This document shows, piece after piece, positions 59,152 to 64,000 of a stretch of DNA of 64,000 nt. The translations under genes and the position numbers were made by a program. Location of the stretch: the NCBI RefSeq assembly GCF_000724545.1, contig NZ_JHBV01000041.1, positions 186,001 to 250,000 on the forward strand, read 5' to 3'. A model generated the notes under the pieces. That model did not search any database. It was not told the DNA's origin and worked only from the letters and a program-made list of their open reading frames with translations. How positions within the stretch are numbered: the stretch's first letter is position 1; every line of letters starts with the position of its first letter. The DNA is from Aureispira sp. CCB-QB1 (GTDB lineage: Bacteria > Bacteroidota > Bacteroidia > Chitinophagales > Saprospiraceae).

Positions 59152-62100
59152 ATGTTCGTAGAATTCTTCAAACGAGAGATATCCATGTCCATCAAACGAC
59201 CTATGATTTGGATTTTCTTTTTAATTATAACGCTTCTTGTTTCTGGAGCTATAGCCAGCGATAATATCATTATTGGAGGTAGTGTTGGAAACATTTACAA
59301 AAATGCGCCACATGTTCTAACTCAATACACTATTATTTTGCTACTGATTTGCTTGATGATGCCTGCTGCCTTCTTTAACAATGCTGCTCTTCGAGACTAC
59401 AATCATAAGTTTAATGAAATTCTCTTTAGTACTCCCATCCAAAAATCAGGCTATTACTTCGGGCGCTTTATGGGAGCTCTTGTCTTATCTATTATTCCCT
59501 TTTTAGGTATTTTTGTTGGCTTCTTTTTAGGCAGTCAAATTGCCTTAGCAACAGGCTCTGTAGATGCCGAACGGATTGGACCTATTTATGGTAGTGCTTT
59601 TTTTAATAACCTAGTACTCTTCATTATTCCCAATCTATTCATTGCGGGTGCTATCATCTTTTCTATTGCTAACAAATGGAGAAACACCGTTGTTTCTTTT
59701 GTTGGTGCATTGGTAATCATTGTAGCCTATTTTGCTTCAGGAAGCTTGGCTTCTAATCTTGACAATGAAACACTTGCTGCTTTATCTGACACCTTCGGAA
59801 TTAGAACCTATAGTATTGACACTAAATATGCTACTACGGTCGAAAAAAATACGATTGGGGCTAGTTTCAGTTGGTTATTGGTAGTCAATCGATTGATTTG
59901 GATAGGAATTGGTTTGATGGTTTTAGTTGGTTCTTATTTTTCTTTCTCATTTGCAGAAAAAAAATCAACATCCAAAGCGAAACAAACAACCAATGCAGGA
60001 AAAACATCTCCCAAAAGTCTTCTAAAACCAGCCTTTACAACTGCATTTAATCGACAAACTACTTGGTTGAGTTTTATCAGTTTCTTCAAGCTAAATTTCT
60101 ATAGTATTACCCGTAGTACCACTTACAAAGTGTTATTCATTTTTAGCGGTATCATGCTATTCACCTCCCTTTTTGGAGGTTTTGAGTATTACGGTCTGCA
60201 ATCTTACCCTGTTACGTACAAAATGTTAGATGCCTTGAATGGTTCTTTGGTAGTATTCGAAATCATTATTGTCGTCTTCTTTAGTGGCGAACTTGTTTGG
60301 CGAGATCGCATGGCAAAAATTAATGAGGTAATTGATGTCACCCCTCATAATTCTATTGTAGCCCTGTTTGCTAGAGTAATTGCTTTAGTTTCTACTGTCA
60401 GTATCATCCATTTTGCAGCAATGATCATTTGTATGTTGTATCAAATACTAAATGGTTATTATAATTTGCAAATAGGATTGTACCTGCAAATGTTTTTACT
60501 TAAGATTTTACCCATTTTTATTTTTTGGTCTTTCACTTTGGTCTTTGTACAAATTCTCTGCAACAACCTGTACATTGGTTACTTTATTTCGGTTATTTTA
60601 ATTTTTATTCTAGAGCTGATTTTCTTAATGTTTGACGTGCAATCAAATATGGTGAACCTAGGAGCTACGCCTTCCTTAACCTATTCAGATATGAATGGCT
60701 TTGGCCCTGCATTAATTAGTATACTTTGGTTCAACTTGTATTGGATTTTACTAGGAGTTGTTTTATTAGGTTTTGGTGGTTTAATTTGGGTTCGAGGAGC
60801 TTCCACAGGATTGAGCAGTCGTCTTAAATCCATAAAAAAACATCTGAATCCTCGCTATGCTATAGGTTTAGGAATTGCCTCTATACTATGGATAGCAACT
60901 GCTAGTTTTGTCTTTTATAACACACAAGTAATTAACGAGTACGACAGTTCTGATGCCACAGAGAAATTACTAGTCAATTATGAAAAAAATTATAAAAAAT
61001 ATCAAGGTATCCCTCAACCAAAAATCACGGATGTAACTTATAACATTGATATTTTCCCAAAATCTAGAACAGTGTTGAGCAATTCAAAAGTAGTGTTGAC
61101 GAATAAATCACATCATGCCATTGACTCGCTACATTTTATTGTCGATGAAGACTGGAATATGAGCGTAACCGTTCCCAATGCCAAGCTAGTCTTTGAAGAC
61201 GAAGAGATCGGATACTTAATTTATCAATTGGATGCCCCCTTAGCACCTCATCAAACAACTACAATTACAGTAGACGCCTCTTATGTCCCCAAAGGATTTG
61301 AAAATGAAGTTAGCAATTTGAGTGTTGCTCAAAACGGCACCTTCTTAAACAACAGTAATATCCTACCATTTATTGGTTACAACGAAAGCATCGAATTAAG
61401 AGAAAAATATACTCGAAAAAAATATGACTTGGGTCCCAAGAAATATATGCCTACCTTAGAATCTCCTTGTAGTGACCATTGCATGAGCAACTACTTGACA
61501 AATGGAGGAGCAGATTGGGTCAATGTAGAAACATACATTTCTACCTCTGAAGATCAAGTTGCCATTGCACCAGGAACATTAGTGCAAGAAACCAAAGAAG
61601 GAGGACGAAAAAAATATCATTATAAAGTAGATCGTGCTTCTCAAAACTTCTATTCTTTTATGTCTGCCAAATACGAAATAGCTCAACGCAATTGGCAAGG
61701 AATTGACATTGAAATTTATTACGACAAACAGCACTCTTACAACATTGATATGATGTTAGATGCAGTGCAGAATTCTTTAGAATATTTTACCAAAAACTTT
61801 GGTCCTTACTATCACAAACAAGCTCGTATTATTGAATTTCCAAGGTACTCTACTTTTGCACAAGCATTTCCTGGCACGATGCCATACTCAGAGTCTTTTG
61901 GTTTTATCATCAACTTGGAAGATGAAACTGATAATAATATTATTAATGCTGTTATAGCGCATGAAATGGCGCACCAATGGTGGGCACATCAAGTTATTGG
62001 TTCTAGTATGGAAGGGAGTACCATGCTGTCTGAAAGTTTTGCAGAGTACTCTTCCTTGATGGTTATGAAAAATGACCTAAAGGACGACTTGCGAATGAAA

Positions 62101-62739
62101 CAGTTTTTAAAATATAATTTTGATCGTTATCTCGGGGGGCGTAGTTCTGAAACACGAAAAGAAACACCCTTGTACAAAGTACAAAATCAAGGGTATATTC
62201 ATTATGGGAAAGGTGCTTTGATTTTATATGCTTTGCAAGATTATATCGGGGAAGATAGCCTCAATCAAGCTCTAAAAGAGTTCTTGGAATTGTATCGTTA
62301 TCAAGATCCTCCCTATCCAACTTCTTTGGACTTTTTAAGACTTTTGGAACCCAAAGTGCCTGATTCTCTGAATTATTTAATGACAGATTGGTTTAAAGAG
62401 ATTACGTTGTACGACTATCGTTTGAAAGAAGCCAGCTATCAAAAATTGGACAATGGTAACTATCAAGTTGATTTTAATATCGAAGCATATAAATTACGTG
62501 TGGACTCTATTGGTACTGAAACTAAAATTGATTTTGAAGATTGGGTAGATATTGGAATTTATACCGATGACGAGGAAAAAGAGCTTGTCAAAGTAGAACG
62601 TGTTTTGTTTGATGGCAATGATTTACATTTTAGCTTGGTCGTAGACAAAATGCCTGTTAAAGCAGCTATAGATCCCAAACGATTATTAATAGAACGAACC
62701 ATTTCAGACAATGTAAAATCCGTTGTTCTAAAGGAATAG
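59152..62739 (+). CDS. ABC-2 permease fused to an M1 aminopeptidase domain
   Basis: A 1195-residue fusion. Residues 1-270 and about 310-600 are two membrane blocks with roughly 12 hydrophobic helices, like ABC-2 permeases. From about residue 650 is an M1 peptidase fold in the periplasm: the zinc motif HEMAH at 937-941 with the downstream SESFAEY at 960-966; a precursor segment (MPYSESFGF) resembles the M1 GAMEN region. This fusion type occurs widely in Bacteroidota. It pairs with the upstream ATPase. The peptidase may process the substrate of the transporter, but this is an inference. Confidence 0.93.
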   Translation: MFVEFFKREISMSIKRPMIWIFFLIITLLVSGAIASDNIIIGGSVGNIYKNAPHVLTQYTIILLLICLMMPAAFFNNAALRDYNHKFNEILFSTPIQKSGYYFGRFMGALVLSIIPFLGIFVGFFLGSQIALATGSVDAERIGPIYGSAFFNNLVLFIIPNLFIAGAIIFSIANKWRNTVVSFVGALVIIVAYFASGSLASNLDNETLAALSDTFGIRTYSIDTKYATTVEKNTIGASFSWLLVVNRLIWIGIGLMVLVGSYFSFSFAEKKSTSKAKQTTNAGKTSPKSLLKPAFTTAFNRQTTWLSFISFFKLNFYSITRSTTYKVLFIFSGIMLFTSLFGGFEYYGLQSYPVTYKMLDALNGSLVVFEIIIVVFFSGELVWRDRMAKINEVIDVTPHNSIVALFARVIALVSTVSIIHFAAMIICMLYQILNGYYNLQIGLYLQMFLLKILPIFIFWSFTLVFVQILCNNLYIGYFISVILIFILELIFLMFDVQSNMVNLGATPSLTYSDMNGFGPALISILWFNLYWILLGVVLLGFGGLIWVRGASTGLSSRLKSIKKHLNPRYAIGLGIASILWIATASFVFYNTQVINEYDSSDATEKLLVNYEKNYKKYQGIPQPKITDVTYNIDIFPKSRTVLSNSKVVLTNKSHHAIDSLHFIVDEDWNMSVTVPNAKLVFEDEEIGYLIYQLDAPLAPHQTTTITVDASYVPKGFENEVSNLSVAQNGTFLNNSNILPFIGYNESIELREKYTRKKYDLGPKKYMPTLESPCSDHCMSNYLTNGGADWVNVETYISTSEDQVAIAPGTLVQETKEGGRKKYHYKVDRASQNFYSFMSAKYEIAQRNWQGIDIEIYYDKQHSYNIDMMLDAVQNSLEYFTKNFGPYYHKQARIIEFPRYSTFAQAFPGTMPYSESFGFIINLEDETDNNIINAVIAHEMAHQWWAHQVIGSSMEGSTMLSESFAEYSSLMVMKNDLKDDLRMKQFLKYNFDRYLGGRSSETRKETPLYKVQNQGYIHYGKGALILYALQDYIGEDSLNQALKEFLELYRYQDPPYPTSLDFLRLLEPKVPDSLNYLMTDWFKEITLYDYRLKEASYQKLDNGNYQVDFNIEAYKLRVDSIGTETKIDFEDWVDIGIYTDDEEKELVKVERVLFDGNDLHFSLVVDKMPVKAAIDPKRLLIERTISDNVKSVVLKE

Positions 62740-62979
62740 AAGCTGGCTGTTGATGAATTTTTGTCTTTAAAAATGATTGTTCGCAGATAAAAAATAGACA
62801 TTAGTCTAAGGAAACTTATAAATTGGAACAAAAAACTAATATTTATGGTAATTCAATGGAACAATAGATTTACTAGGTTCTGCAAATAATTGATCAAAAA
62901 GACAAAAATTCTTATCAAAAACAGTAATTTAGTAACTTACTTTTTACACAAAAAATTATTAAAAAAAACAATATAAAAT

Positions 62980-64000
62980 ATGAGTTCTGAGAAACCTCAA
63001 GTTATAAAAGCAAAAGTTGGCTTTTTTAAACTTTTTTTCACTTCCTGTCTAGGCACGTTGCTGGCATTGGGAGTAATTGTTGGAGGTTTTATTTTTGTTG
63101 GATACCAAGCATCACAAGGTGGTCTCCCTGTAATAAAACCCAATACTGTTTTAAAACTACAATTCAATCAGCCTATTCCTGAATTGTCGAACAACTCGGC
63201 ACAAGACCCTTATGATTTTCAAGATATGTTAAACGAGAATCTTGGTTTAACAGACATTTGCAAATTGATTGATATTGCCGTAAACGATGACAACATCAAA
63301 GGTATTTACTTGGACTTGAACTCGGTACCATTGGGATGGGCGTCTTCAAAAGTTTTGCACGATAAATTATTAGAATTTAAAGAAAGTGGCAAGTTTGTAA
63401 TGGCTTACAGCAATTATTACGATCAAAAAAGCTATTACTTTGCTTCTGTTGCTTCTCCTGTATACATTCATCCTCAAGGAGGCTTCTCTTTCTATGGTTT
63501 TGCTGGTGAGATGACTTATTTCAAAGGCTTAATGGATAAACTTGGTGTTACATTTCAAATCTTTTATGCTGGTAAATTCAAATCTGCTACAGAGCCGTTT
63601 CGTCTTACAGAAATGTCTCCCGAAAATCGCAAGCAAGTAACGGAATACATGGGTGGTATGTATGATATGTATTTAGAAGATTTGGCAGCGGCACGCAATA
63701 TTGATGCTGCAGAATTGGCACGCATTGCCAACAATGCACTTGTTAGAGAACCTCAAGATGCTGTTACGCACAAGTTAGTTGATGCAACTAAATACAAAGA
63801 CGAAGTATTGGACGAATTACGCAGTAAATTAGGGACTGCTGAAGATGACAAAATAGAAGTTGCTACGCTCAAAAAATATGTATCTGTTCATAAAAATGAA
63901 CTAAAATCTAACAATGGTTCAGATAAGATTGCTGTTGTGTATGCCGAAGGAAGTATCGTTGATGGCGAAGGAGAAAAAGGGTCTATTGGAGGTGATAAAT
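62980..64000 (+). CDS. sppA: Signal peptide peptidase SppA, 67K type (partial)
   Basis: The 5' portion (340 codons) of a gene that continues beyond the window. A transmembrane anchor lies at about residues 14-45. The N-terminal protease IV domain follows, with Lys201 in GKFKSATEPF matching the catalytic lysine of E. coli SppA (YKSAVEPF). The second domain with the catalytic serine lies outside. It should degrade signal peptides in the inner membrane. The start Met at 62980 is preceded by an A-rich leader. Confidence 0.93.
   Translation, partial: MSSEKPQVIKAKVGFFKLFFTSCLGTLLALGVIVGGFIFVGYQASQGGLPVIKPNTVLKLQFNQPIPELSNNSAQDPYDFQDMLNENLGLTDICKLIDIAVNDDNIKGIYLDLNSVPLGWASSKVLHDKLLEFKESGKFVMAYSNYYDQKSYYFASVASPVYIHPQGGFSFYGFAGEMTYFKGLMDKLGVTFQIFYAGKFKSATEPFRLTEMSPENRKQVTEYMGGMYDMYLEDLAAARNIDAAELARIANNALVREPQDAVTHKLVDATKYKDEVLDELRSKLGTAEDDKIEVATLKKYVSVHKNELKSNNGSDKIAVVYAEGSIVDGEGEKGSIGGDK

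Overview
The window looks like a chromosomal segment of a marine-type Bacteroidota, most probably of the Saprospiria group; an Aureispira-like genus is my guess and is not proven by the sequence. The signs are AT-rich DNA, few Shine-Dalgarno sites, promoters of the Bacteroidota form (TTG, 20 nt, TAnnTTTG), secreted proteins ending in a type IX secretion (T9SS) sorting domain, many lipoproteins, and an ABC-2 permease fused to an M1 peptidase. There are 42 supported genes. I saw no tRNA, rRNA, CRISPR array, phage or transposase.

Layout. 0.4-8.3 kb: a secreted Asp-box propeller protein, a peptide-type ABC solute-binding protein, a cytosine-deaminase-like amidohydrolase and argH. 8.6-10.4 kb: a TPR protein and a small lipoprotein. 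10.8-21.4 kb, all on the minus strand: five FKBP-type prolyl isomerase genes carrying seven FKBP domains (cytoplasmic, membrane-anchored, secreted and lipoprotein forms). They are interrupted by a two-gene operon for a coiled-coil surface protein and a 1039-residue T9SS Asp-box protein. 21.7-23.0 kb: two small lipoproteins (DUF4625-like) behind a promoter flanked by two identical dyads. 23.7-30 kb: an M16 peptidase, an M1 peptidase and a membrane protein.

30-46.6 kb: murF, a methyltransferase, topA, a thioesterase-fold protein, a DUF1152 protein, a secreted CSC protein, a GH2 beta-galactosidase, a delta-60 repeat T9SS protein, a GNAT acetyltransferase and an acyl-CoA dehydrogenase. 47-52.8 kb: a MarR regulator with an FMN reductase under three palindromic operators, an SDR, pdxJ, an EGF-like lipoprotein and a thiolase. 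52.8-64 kb: a LytTR/LytS two-component pair, a small membrane protein, an unknown lipoprotein, an ADP-ribosylglycohydrolase, an ABC ATPase with its permease/M1 fusion partner, and the start of sppA, which runs off the window.

The most unusual non-coding content is a family of short modular repeats at 10.5, 23.2-23.6, 35.2, 41.2 and 48.4 kb. They have terminal inverted repeats (TAGTTCGTTGA type), an internal palindrome, and interchangeable GC-richer modules that seem to be inserted at AGTT sites. Most genes are housekeeping or secretory. The FKBP expansion, the repeat family and two promoter-operator arrangements are the parts most worth a second look.
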